DNA from: Tsukamurella pulmonis
GTDB lineage: Bacteria; Actinomycetota; Actinomycetes; Mycobacteriales; Mycobacteriaceae
Assembly (NCBI RefSeq): GCF_900103175.1
Contig: NZ_FNLF01000002.1
Location: forward strand, 1,612,001 to 1,676,000
Length of the DNA stretch: 64,000 nucleotides
Reading direction: 5' to 3'
Shown piece after piece: positions 55,391 to 62,418 of the stretch. The notes under the pieces are model-generated. The model was not told where the DNA came from. It ran no database searches and saw only the letters and a list, made by a program, of their open reading frames with translations. Each line of letters begins with the position of its first letter. The first letter of the stretch is position 1. The translations under genes and the position numbers were made by a program.

Positions 55391-55987
55391 ATGCCCGGGG
55401 TACTTGTTTTCGCAGCAGGCAACGTCACCAACGACCTGACCTACCGGGAGTCGGCCCGCGATCAGCGGCACGACTTCCTGAGCTTCACGATGGCGGCCAA
55501 CAACGGCTACCTGGACGAGAACGGCGAGTGGAAGCAGACCGGCACGGTCTGGCTCAACGTCAAGGCCTTCGGCGCGCTCGCGCGCAACGCGCGGGCCGTG
55601 ATCGCGAAGGGCCGGCCGGTCATGGTGCACGGCGAGCTCAAGCACGAGACCTTCGACGGTGCCGACGGCCAGCGGCACAGCTCGCTGGACCTCAAGGCCG
55701 ACGCGATCGGGCTGAACCTACGGATGTGCGCGAGCCAGTACGTGGGCACGGGGGAGCGCTACCGCACGATCGTTCCGCCCCCGCTCGAGACGGCCGCCGG
55801 GCCGGCTGAGGCGGGAGCGCCCGACGGTGGGACGCCGCCCACCGGGACCGCGGGTGCCGGGGAGGCGGACGGCTCGCCCGACGGGGCGGGGCGCGACGGG
55901 CTGGTCGTGGTTCGGGGCTTCGACGGCGGCGCCGACGCCGAGGATGCCGGGCGGGAGCCGGCGGCGGTGGGTGCGCCGGACTTCTAG
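55391..55987 (+). CDS. ssb: Single-stranded DNA-binding protein (SSB paralogue)
   Basis: This 198-residue protein has a single OB fold (about 1-115): VLVFAAGNVTNDLTYRES, DFLSFTMAANNGYLDENGEW, TGTVWLNVKAFGALARNARA and KGRPVMVHGELKHETFDGA. A long Gly/Ala/Pro-rich disordered tail follows. It ends VGAPDF rather than the DDDIPF-like tip of housekeeping SSB, so it is probably a second, specialised SSB (SsbB-like). ATG 55391 is chosen with a GAGGGG site. DnaA boxes lie upstream. Confidence 0.87.
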   Translation: MPGVLVFAAGNVTNDLTYRESARDQRHDFLSFTMAANNGYLDENGEWKQTGTVWLNVKAFGALARNARAVIAKGRPVMVHGELKHETFDGADGQRHSSLDLKADAIGLNLRMCASQYVGTGERYRTIVPPPLETAAGPAEAGAPDGGTPPTGTAGAGEADGSPDGAGRDGLVVVRGFDGGADAEDAGREPAAVGAPDF

Positions 55988-55994
55988 CGCGCCG

Positions 55995-57203
55995 TCAGGC
56001 GCGGCTGCGCACTCGCCGGTCATGCCCCGCGATGGTCACCGGAACACCGACGGTGTGCAGGACGACGCTGCCCAGCACGACGAGCACCGCCACCGTCAGC
56101 GTGAGATCGGCGACGGGGCCGTCGGGCAGCGTGTTGAACGCGATCAGCGCGAAGACGATGGTCGACGTGCCGCGGGGGCGCAGCCAGCCCAACCCCAATA
56201 CCTGCCGCCGCGGTAGTCCGCTGCCGAGCATCGCGACGCCCACCGGAACCACGCGCAGCACGGTCAGCGCCGCGAGCACGAAGACCAGCGTGCGCCAGTC
56301 GACACCGTCGAAGATTCCGACGATGGCGACGGATCCGAAGACGAACCACATGGCCGCCGCGAGGAGGAAGCCCACGTCGTCGGTGAGGCCGACGTCATCC
56401 GCGGTCTCCGTGCCGCGACGCAGGCGGTAGACGATCCCGCACACGAAGGCCGCGACGAAGCCGTTGCCGCCGAGGCCCACGGCGGCGGCGTAGGTCAGCA
56501 GGGGAGTCGCGGCGATCGCGAGGCTGCGCCCGCTCGCCGTGGCGAGACCGGTGCGTTCGCTGTACCGCACACCCGCCGCGATCGCAGCGCCCAGCGCCGC
56601 ACCCACCGCGAGCGCGATGGCGGCCTGCGGGGCCGCGGCCAGCAGGGCCGGTGCGGGGTCGTCGTCCCCGCCGTGAGCGGGGCCGGCCCAGTACATCGCG
56701 AACAGGAACACGGGGGTGATCAGGCCGTCGGTGTAGCCGGATTCGACGGTGAGCACGTCCCGGACCCGGGAGGGGACTCGGCGGTCGCGCAGCAGCGCGG
56801 GTGCGGACGCGAAGTCGATGGGGGCGATGACGCAGGCGACGAGGAGGAGCACCGACCACCCCAGGTGCGGGAGCAGCAGCCAGCCCACGGCGACGGACAG
56901 GATCAGGCCCACCGGGATCCCGAGCAGCAGCGACCGCGCCGCGAGGCGCGGGTGCCGGCCCAGTAGGGAGCCCCGTACGTGGGTGGCGTCGACGAACAGC
57001 AGCACGGCGAGGATGATCTCGGCGGCCCGCTGCGCCGCCCCGGTGTTGATCGCCTCGGCGATCGCGCCGTGCGCGCCGATGCCCACCGCGCCGCCGGCGA
57101 GCACCATCACCAGCGGCGCGGAGACGCCCCAGCGGTCCATCCGCCCGGACAGCAGGCACCAGAGCAGGAACGTCGCGGCTGCGACGAGGGTCGCCGGAAT
57201 CAC
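55995..57203 (-). CDS. Cation/proton antiporter (CPA1/NhaP-like)
   Basis: This 402-residue membrane protein has about 12 transmembrane helices. The CPA1 core is visible: CVIAPIDFASAPALLRDRRV (ion-binding Asp region), VLTVESGYTDGLITPVFLF with the functional acidic pair, and WLRPRGTSTIVFALIAF near the end. It exchanges Na+ or K+ for protons. GTG 57203 is the start. It is convergent with ssb (7 bases apart) and divergent from narK. Confidence 0.87.
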   Translation of the reverse strand: MIPATLVAAATFLLWCLLSGRMDRWGVSAPLVMVLAGGAVGIGAHGAIAEAINTGAAQRAAEIILAVLLFVDATHVRGSLLGRHPRLAARSLLLGIPVGLILSVAVGWLLLPHLGWSVLLLVACVIAPIDFASAPALLRDRRVPSRVRDVLTVESGYTDGLITPVFLFAMYWAGPAHGGDDDPAPALLAAAPQAAIALAVGAALGAAIAAGVRYSERTGLATASGRSLAIAATPLLTYAAAVGLGGNGFVAAFVCGIVYRLRRGTETADDVGLTDDVGFLLAAAMWFVFGSVAIVGIFDGVDWRTLVFVLAALTVLRVVPVGVAMLGSGLPRRQVLGLGWLRPRGTSTIVFALIAFNTLPDGPVADLTLTVAVLVVLGSVVLHTVGVPVTIAGHDRRVRSRA

Positions 57204-57361
57204 GGAGCGAGTATCCCGCAGCCGGGCCGCCCGACCTCACGCCCGGTGGTGCGGCGGCGTGAGATCGAGTTCACGGGGCGGACACCGCGGGGACCGGGGC
57301 TGCAACATGGGCTGCCTACCTTCGACGCGAAAGAGATCGCGACGCACCGGGAGGTCTGGAG

Positions 57362-58774
57362 ATGAGTCGATCACACACGATCACGCAGTGGGATCCGGAG
57401 AACCGGGAGCAGTGGGAATCGGGCGGCGAGAAGATCGCGAAGCGGAACCTGTTGTGGTCCGTGATCGCCGAGCACGTGGGCTTCTCGGTCTGGTCCCTGT
57501 GGTCGGTGATGGTCCTGTTCATGCCGCAGGACGTCTACGGCCTGAGCACGGCGGACAAGTTCCTCATCGGTGCCACCGCCACTCTGGTCGGCTCCTGCCT
57601 GCGCATCCCGTACACCCTGGCCACGGCCCGTTTCGGCGGTCGTAACTGGACGATCTTCAGCGCCTTCGTCCTCGCCGTCCCGGTGATCGCGACGATGGTG
57701 ATCCTCGCCAACCCGGGGCAGCCGCTGTGGGTCTACCTCGCCTGCGCCGCACTCACCGGTTTCGGCGGCGGGAACTTCGCCTCGTCGATGACCAACATCA
57801 ACGCCTTCTTCCCGCAGCGGCTCAAGGGCTGGGCGCTCGGCCTGAACGCGGGCGGCGGAAACATCGGCGTCCCCGCCGTGCAGCTCGTCGGCCTGCTGGT
57901 CATCGCGACCGCCGGCAACCGTGAGCCCTACTGGGTGTGCGCCGTCTACCTGGTGCTGCTCGCGGTGGCGGGCATCGGTGCCGCCCTGTTCATGGACAAC
58001 CTGCAGGTCCCCACCGTCGACACGGCCGCGATGCGCGCCTCCACCCGCGACCGGGACACCTGGATCGTCTCGCTGCTCTACATCGGCACGTTCGGCTCGT
58101 TCATCGGGTTCTCCTTCGCCTTCGGCCAGGTCCTGCAGGCCACGTTCCGGGCGGGCGGCGAGACCGCGGCCCAGGCCTCGCTGCACGCGGCCCAGATCGC
58201 CTTCATCGGTCCGCTTCTCGGCTCGATCTCCCGCGTCTACGGCGGCAAGCTCGCCGACCGGCTCGGCGGCGGCCGCGTCACCCTGTACGTCTTCACCGGC
58301 ATGATCGCCGCCGGCGGCGTCCTCATCGCCGCCGCCACGACGGCCGGCTCTGGCGCTCCCTCCGGGGCCGTGCTCGGCGCCTACGTGCTCGGCTTCATCG
58401 CCCTGTTCCTGCTCAGCGGCCTGGGCAACGGCTCCGTCTACAAGATGATCCCGTCGATCTTCGAGGCCAAGGCCCGCTCGCTGGACGCCGACGAGGCCAC
58501 CCGCACGCACTACTCCCGGGCCATGTCCGGCGCCGTGATCGGCATCGCCGGAGCGATCGGCGGCCTCGGCGGCGTCGGGATCAACCTGGTCCTGCGCGCC
58601 TCCTACCAGTCCTCGGGCACCGCGACGATCGCGTTCTGGGTGTTCGGCGCCTTCTACGTCCTCGCGGCCTTCGTCACCTGGAAGGTGTACGTGCGTACGC
58701 CCGCCCCGCGCGGGCATGGGACGCTTGATGGCACGCCGCGCGACGGTGCGCTCACCGTCGCCGACACCCGATGA
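57362..58774 (+). CDS. narK: Nitrate/nitrite transporter NarK
   Basis: This 470-residue major facilitator protein of the nitrate-nitrite porter family has 12 helices. GFGGGNFASSMTNINAFFPQ and LKGWALGLNAGGGNIGV are the family's nitrate signature; the second signature is represented by FLLSGLGNGSVYKMIPSIF. It imports nitrate and/or exchanges nitrite. ATG 57362 follows a GGGAGGTC site. It heads an operon with nnaR and a sirohydrochlorin chelatase, the same order as the mycobacterial narK3 region, and convergent nirBD completes the nitrogen block. Confidence 0.93.
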   Translation: MSRSHTITQWDPENREQWESGGEKIAKRNLLWSVIAEHVGFSVWSLWSVMVLFMPQDVYGLSTADKFLIGATATLVGSCLRIPYTLATARFGGRNWTIFSAFVLAVPVIATMVILANPGQPLWVYLACAALTGFGGGNFASSMTNINAFFPQRLKGWALGLNAGGGNIGVPAVQLVGLLVIATAGNREPYWVCAVYLVLLAVAGIGAALFMDNLQVPTVDTAAMRASTRDRDTWIVSLLYIGTFGSFIGFSFAFGQVLQATFRAGGETAAQASLHAAQIAFIGPLLGSISRVYGGKLADRLGGGRVTLYVFTGMIAAGGVLIAAATTAGSGAPSGAVLGAYVLGFIALFLLSGLGNGSVYKMIPSIFEAKARSLDADEATRTHYSRAMSGAVIGIAGAIGGLGGVGINLVLRASYQSSGTATIAFWVFGAFYVLAAFVTWKVYVRTPAPRGHGTLDGTPRDGALTVADTR

Positions 58775-58800
58775 CCGCCGTAGCGAAGGAGCCCGATCCG

Positions 58801-59928
58801 ATGACCGAGGCGCCGCCCCGCCCCCTCCTCGGATTCACCGTGGCCGTGACGGCCGCGCGCCGCGCCGACGAGCTGTCCACCCTGCTCGAACGGCGCGGCG
58901 CCGCCGTGCTCGCCGCACCCGCCATCGCGATGGTCCCGCTCTCCGACGACGACCGGCTCCGGGCCGCCACCGAGGAACTCCTCGCGAGCCCGCCCGACCT
59001 GCTCGTGGCGACCACGGGCATCGGCTTCCGCGGCTGGCTCGAAGCGGCCGAGGGCTGGGGCCTCGCCGAGCGGCTCGTGGCGGCGCTCGGCGGCGGTCGG
59101 GTCATCTCCCGTGGCCCCAAGGCGACGGGCGCGCTGCGGGCCGCGGGCCTGCGCGAGGAGTGGTCGCCGGAGTCCGAGTCCTCCGCCGAGGTGCTCAGCC
59201 ACCTGTCCACCTCGGACCTGACCGGCCTGCGCGTGGCCGTGCAGTTGCACGGCGCCACCGACAAGTGGGATCCGAATCCCGGACTGCTCGACGGTCTGCG
59301 CGAACTGGGGGCGCAGATCGTGGAGGTCCCCGTCTACCGGTGGGAGCGGCCGACCGACCTGACCGGCCTCGATCGGGTCGTTGAGGCGATCGCGACCTCC
59401 GCGGTCGACGCCGTCACCTTCACCTCCGCGCCCGCCGCCGCCTCGGTGCTCGAGCGCGCCGCGGAACTCGGGCTCGACGGTGCCGTGCGCGGCGCCCTGA
59501 CTGGGCCGGTCGTGCCCTACTGCGTGGGGCCGGTGACCGCGACCCCGCTCGATCGCCTCGGCATCGGCTCCGTCACCCCCGAGCGCATGCGACTCGGGGC
59601 GCTCGCCCGCCTCGTCGAGCAGGACCTGCCCACGCGCCGCCCGGATCTCGCGGTGGCCGGCCACCGCCTGGGCCTGCGGGCGCGGGGTGCGGTCGTGGAC
59701 GGGGAGGAGCGCGAACTCACGCCCACCTCGATCGTCCTGCTGCGCCTGCTCACCCGCGAGCCCGGTTCGGTGGTCTCCCGCGAGGACCTGCTGGCCGCGC
59801 TCGGCGGCGACGATCCGCACGCCGTCGAGGCGGCCGTCGCGCGACTGCGGACGGGGCTGGGGCACAAGGAGATCGTCGCCACCGTGGTCAAGCGGGGCTA
59901 CCGGCTCGCCGTCGACGAGGAGCACTGA
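58801..59928 (+). CDS. nnaR: NnaR-type nitrate assimilation regulator (HemD-like plus winged helix)
   Basis: This 375-residue protein joins an N-terminal uroporphyrinogen-III synthase-like domain (about 10-255; GFTVAVTAARRADELSTLLE, AVTFTSAPAAASVLERAA) to a C-terminal OmpR-like winged helix (about 285-375; VVSREDLLAALGGDDPHAVE, TVVKRGYRLAV). In actinobacteria NnaR cooperates with GlnR to activate nitrate/nitrite assimilation genes. The HemD domain is generally thought to be a sensor. ATG 58801 is chosen for its AAGGAG site; ATG 58771 overlaps narK by four bases and would add 10 residues. Its position between narK and the siroheme gene supports the role. Confidence 0.9.
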   Translation: MTEAPPRPLLGFTVAVTAARRADELSTLLERRGAAVLAAPAIAMVPLSDDDRLRAATEELLASPPDLLVATTGIGFRGWLEAAEGWGLAERLVAALGGGRVISRGPKATGALRAAGLREEWSPESESSAEVLSHLSTSDLTGLRVAVQLHGATDKWDPNPGLLDGLRELGAQIVEVPVYRWERPTDLTGLDRVVEAIATSAVDAVTFTSAPAAASVLERAAELGLDGAVRGALTGPVVPYCVGPVTATPLDRLGIGSVTPERMRLGALARLVEQDLPTRRPDLAVAGHRLGLRARGAVVDGEERELTPTSIVLLRLLTREPGSVVSREDLLAALGGDDPHAVEAAVARLRTGLGHKEIVATVVKRGYRLAVDEEH

Positions 59929-59929
59929 T

Positions 59930-60649
59930 ATGGGAACCCTCCTGGTGGCGCACGGCACCCGCAGCGAGCACGGCGTCGCGATGATCGGCGAGCTGGCCGC
60001 CGCGATGTCCGGCCGCCTCGCCGAGACCGTGCGCGTGGCCTTCGTCGACGTTCTCGGCCCCACCCCCGCGGAGGTGCTGTCCGCGCTCGATCACGAACCG
60101 ACGGTGGTCGTCCCGGCCTTCCTCTCCAGCGGCTTCCACGTGCGCCACGACCTGCCCCGCGAGGTCGCCGAATCCGGGCACCGGACAGTCACGACGACGC
60201 CGGCCCTGGGGCCGTCCCCGGAACTCGCGCGCGCCATGCTCGGGCGGCTGCAGGAGGCGGGCTGGCGGCGCGGGGACGCCGTCGTCATGGCCGCCGCCGG
60301 CACCCGCGACGCGCACGCCCAGGGCGAGCTGCGGCGCACCGCGGCCGCGCTCTCGGCACTGGTCGGCACCCGGGTGTCGATCGCCTTCGCCGCGCCGAGC
60401 CAGCAGAGCGAGGGCTATCCCTCGGTCCCGGAGGTCGTCGCCCGGGTGCGGTCCGACGGTGCGCGCTCGGTCGCCGTGGCCTCGTACCTGTTGGCGGAGG
60501 GCCTGTTCCAGCAGCGGCTGCGCGATGCGGGCGCCGACGTGGTCGCGGCCCCGCTGGGGCTGCACCCCGCCGTCGTGCGGCTGGCGTGTCTGCGCCGCAG
60601 CTACGCCGGGCTCGCGACACCGTCCGGTGCGCGCGTCGTCCTCGGCTGA
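59930..60649 (+). CDS. sirB: Sirohydrochlorin ferrochelatase (CbiX/SirB family)
   Basis: This 239-residue two-lobe chelatase inserts Fe2+ (or Co2+) into sirohydrochlorin; siroheme is the cofactor of NirB. The N-lobe metal motif is LLVAHGTRSEHGVA, then VVVPAFLSSGFHVRHDLPRE; the C-lobe has SVAVASYLLAEGLFQQRLRD. ATG 59930 lies two bases after the nnaR stop, so this gene is the third in the narK operon. Iron versus cobalt specificity is inferred from the nitrite-reductase context. Confidence 0.9.
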   Translation: MGTLLVAHGTRSEHGVAMIGELAAAMSGRLAETVRVAFVDVLGPTPAEVLSALDHEPTVVVPAFLSSGFHVRHDLPREVAESGHRTVTTTPALGPSPELARAMLGRLQEAGWRRGDAVVMAAAGTRDAHAQGELRRTAAALSALVGTRVSIAFAAPSQQSEGYPSVPEVVARVRSDGARSVAVASYLLAEGLFQQRLRDAGADVVAAPLGLHPAVVRLACLRRSYAGLATPSGARVVLG

Positions 60650-60707
60650 TCGCGGTCCCGGGCCGGGCGATCGATCATCGTGCGTCACCGCGGGTGGCCG
60701 CCGCCCG

Positions 60708-61274
60708 TCAGCGCCTCCTGCGCCACGTCGAGGGACGCCACGGCGATCGACGCGTACGCTCGTCCGCGCGTGCGGGCGGGGCGACGGTCGGCGTCCCCGC
60801 CGAGGTGAGAGCCGCATCGAGGGCTCGGGCGAAGTCTGCCGCCGACGGATAGCGGAACGCGGGATCCCGCGAAGTCGCCCGGGTGAGCACCGCTTCCACA
60901 CCCGGTCCGAGATCCGGGCGGACGCGCCGGGTGTTGGCGATCCCGAAGGAGTTCGGCGTGCGCCCCGTCAGCAGCGTGTACGCGGTGCTGGCCAGTGAGA
61001 ACACCTCGGATCGTGCGTCCGGTGCCGAGCCGCCGATGACCTCCGGTGCGGCGTGTACCGCGGGTCCCGTCGTCGCGCTCAGTGCGGCGGGATCGACGAG
61101 AGCGCCGCCCCCGGGTGTCGCGGTGATGGCGGCGGGGCTCAGCCGCCCGTGCGGATCGCCGGCGGCCGCGCGCCGGTCGACCTCGCCGGCCACGGAGCAG
61201 ACGGCGCGCGCGACCCGATCCGCGGCGAGCGGACCGCCCGCCGCGACGAGGTCCGCGAAGGAGTCGTCGGTCAT
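60708..61274 (-). CDS. Kinase-like pseudoenzyme, C-lobe only (soluble)
   Basis: This 188-residue protein resembles the C-lobe of PknB-type Ser/Thr kinases: DPHGRLSPAAI stands where HRDxKPxN belongs, then AAPEVIGG for the APE motif, SEVFSLASTAYTLLTGRTP and DPAFRYPSAADFARAL. The Gly loop and N-lobe Lys are absent, the catalytic Asp is Arg, Asn is Ala, and no DFG is seen, so it should be inactive. The tail is very basic (RSPWRPSTWRRRR). It is a clear paralogue of the adjacent gene and follows it by 17 bases, downstream of nirBD. Function unknown. Confidence 0.75.
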   Translation of the reverse strand: MTDDSFADLVAAGGPLAADRVARAVCSVAGEVDRRAAAGDPHGRLSPAAITATPGGGALVDPAALSATTGPAVHAAPEVIGGSAPDARSEVFSLASTAYTLLTGRTPNSFGIANTRRVRPDLGPGVEAVLTRATSRDPAFRYPSAADFARALDAALTSAGTPTVAPPARADERTRRSPWRPSTWRRRR

Positions 61275-61291
61275 CGGGGTGTCCCTCCGGC

Positions 61292-61966
61292 TCAGGAGCC
61301 GCTGAGGAACAGCGCCACGAAACCAGCTGCCGCGAGCGCGATCAGCAGCAGGAAGACGATGGGTAGCGCGGCCTCGGGGATCTCGAAACGGCGGCGCGGC
61401 GGGGGCTGCACCACCGGTGCCGGGGCGGGCACGGAGAGTTGCGGCTCCGGCACGGGTGCGGGGGAGCGCACCGGGATCGGGGCGGGCTGGACGGGCTGCT
61501 CGAGCGCTTCGGACAGCGCGGCCGCGAACTCGGTCGCCGTCGCGAAACGCAGCTCCGGCGCGCGGGCCGTCGCCTGCAGCAGCACCCCGTCGACGTCGGG
61601 CCCGAGGTCGGGTCGGTCGCGGCGAACGGTCGCGAACCCGTAGGGATTCGGCGGATGACCGGTCAGCAGCGTGTACGTGGTGTTCCCGAGCGAGTAGACC
61701 TCGGACTGGCCGGTGATCAGCCCGGTCTCCCCGATCTCGGGCGCCGCGTAGGCGGTCGCCTCGTCGCTGTCGGGGACGTCGATCAGCTGCGGCGTCCCCG
61801 CGGCGTCGACGGTGAGCGCAGCGGGACTGATCCGCCCGTGGGGCGTGCCGGCGCGGCCACGGCCGTCGACGACGGGCGCGATCGCACCGATGAGGAACCC
61901 GACATCGGCCGCCGCCATGGGCGCTCTGTCGCGCAGTCGAACGGTGGTGTCGCCCAGGCCTGCCAT
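61292..61966 (-). CDS. Kinase-like pseudoenzyme, C-lobe plus membrane anchor
   Basis: This 224-residue paralogue of the next gene has TPHGRISPAALTVDAAG in place of the catalytic loop, AAPEIGETGLITGQSEVYSL, YTLLTGHPPNPYGFATVRR and LRFATATEFAAALSEAL. A Pro-rich linker (PVQPAPIPVRSPAPVPEPQ) leads to a C-terminal transmembrane helix (LPIVFLLLIALAAAGFVALF). N-lobe, catalytic Asp and DFG are lacking. It begins 44 bases after the nirD stop on the same strand, so it is probably co-transcribed with nirBD. It might place a kinase-like dimer at the membrane. Function unknown. Confidence 0.75.
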   Translation of the reverse strand: MAGLGDTTVRLRDRAPMAAADVGFLIGAIAPVVDGRGRAGTPHGRISPAALTVDAAGTPQLIDVPDSDEATAYAAPEIGETGLITGQSEVYSLGNTTYTLLTGHPPNPYGFATVRRDRPDLGPDVDGVLLQATARAPELRFATATEFAAALSEALEQPVQPAPIPVRSPAPVPEPQLSVPAPAPVVQPPPRRRFEIPEAALPIVFLLLIALAAAGFVALFLSGS

Positions 61967-62010
61967 CGTCTACTCCTTCAGGTGTCAGGAGCAGAGTAGC
62001 GGTGCTGCGA

Positions 62011-62418
62011 TCACAGAGCAGCAGGACGGGGACGGAACCCGAACCTGACCTCCGGGGAGTTCGCCACGTAGACGGTGCCGTCGAGCGAGATCCTCGTGTC
62101 GTAGACGGGGATCGAGACGCCGGGAGCATCGAGGCAGCGCCCGTCGAGCAGGCTGAACGCCTGCTTCTTCAGCGGCGACTGCACGACGGGGAAGCCGCCG
62201 CGGTCGCCGACGATGCCGCGCGAGAGCACCGCCGCCCGCCCGATCGGATCGATGTTGCCGATGGCGCGGATGCTGTCGTCGGCCAGCCGGAACAGGGCGA
62301 CCTGGGCACCGTCGGGCAGGAGGACGGCGACGCCGCGCAGGGGCTCGAGCCGGGAGGCGGGGCACGCCGCGGTCCAGTCCCGGGTCCAGCGGTGCAGGTC
62401 GAAGGGGGCGGTGGTCAT
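62011..62418 (-). CDS. nirD: Nitrite reductase small subunit NirD
   Basis: This 135-residue protein has a Rieske-like beta fold without clear 2Fe-2S ligands: LEPLRGVAVLLPDGAQVALF, SIRAIGNIDPIGRAAVLSRG, VVQSPLKKQAFSLLDGRCLD and IPVYDTRISLDGTVYV are typical NirD blocks. It supports the large subunit in NAD(P)H-dependent reduction of nitrite to ammonium in the cytoplasm. ATG 62418 overlaps the nirB stop by four bases. Confidence 0.93.
   Translation of the reverse strand: MTTAPFDLHRWTRDWTAACPASRLEPLRGVAVLLPDGAQVALFRLADDSIRAIGNIDPIGRAAVLSRGIVGDRGGFPVVQSPLKKQAFSLLDGRCLDAPGVSIPVYDTRISLDGTVYVANSPEVRFGFRPRPAAL

Noticed and set aside
58771-59928. Uroporphyrinogen-III synthase (hemD)
   Set aside because: The HemD-like domain is fused to an OmpR-type DNA-binding domain and lies in a nitrate operon, which fits NnaR rather than a heme-pathway enzyme.
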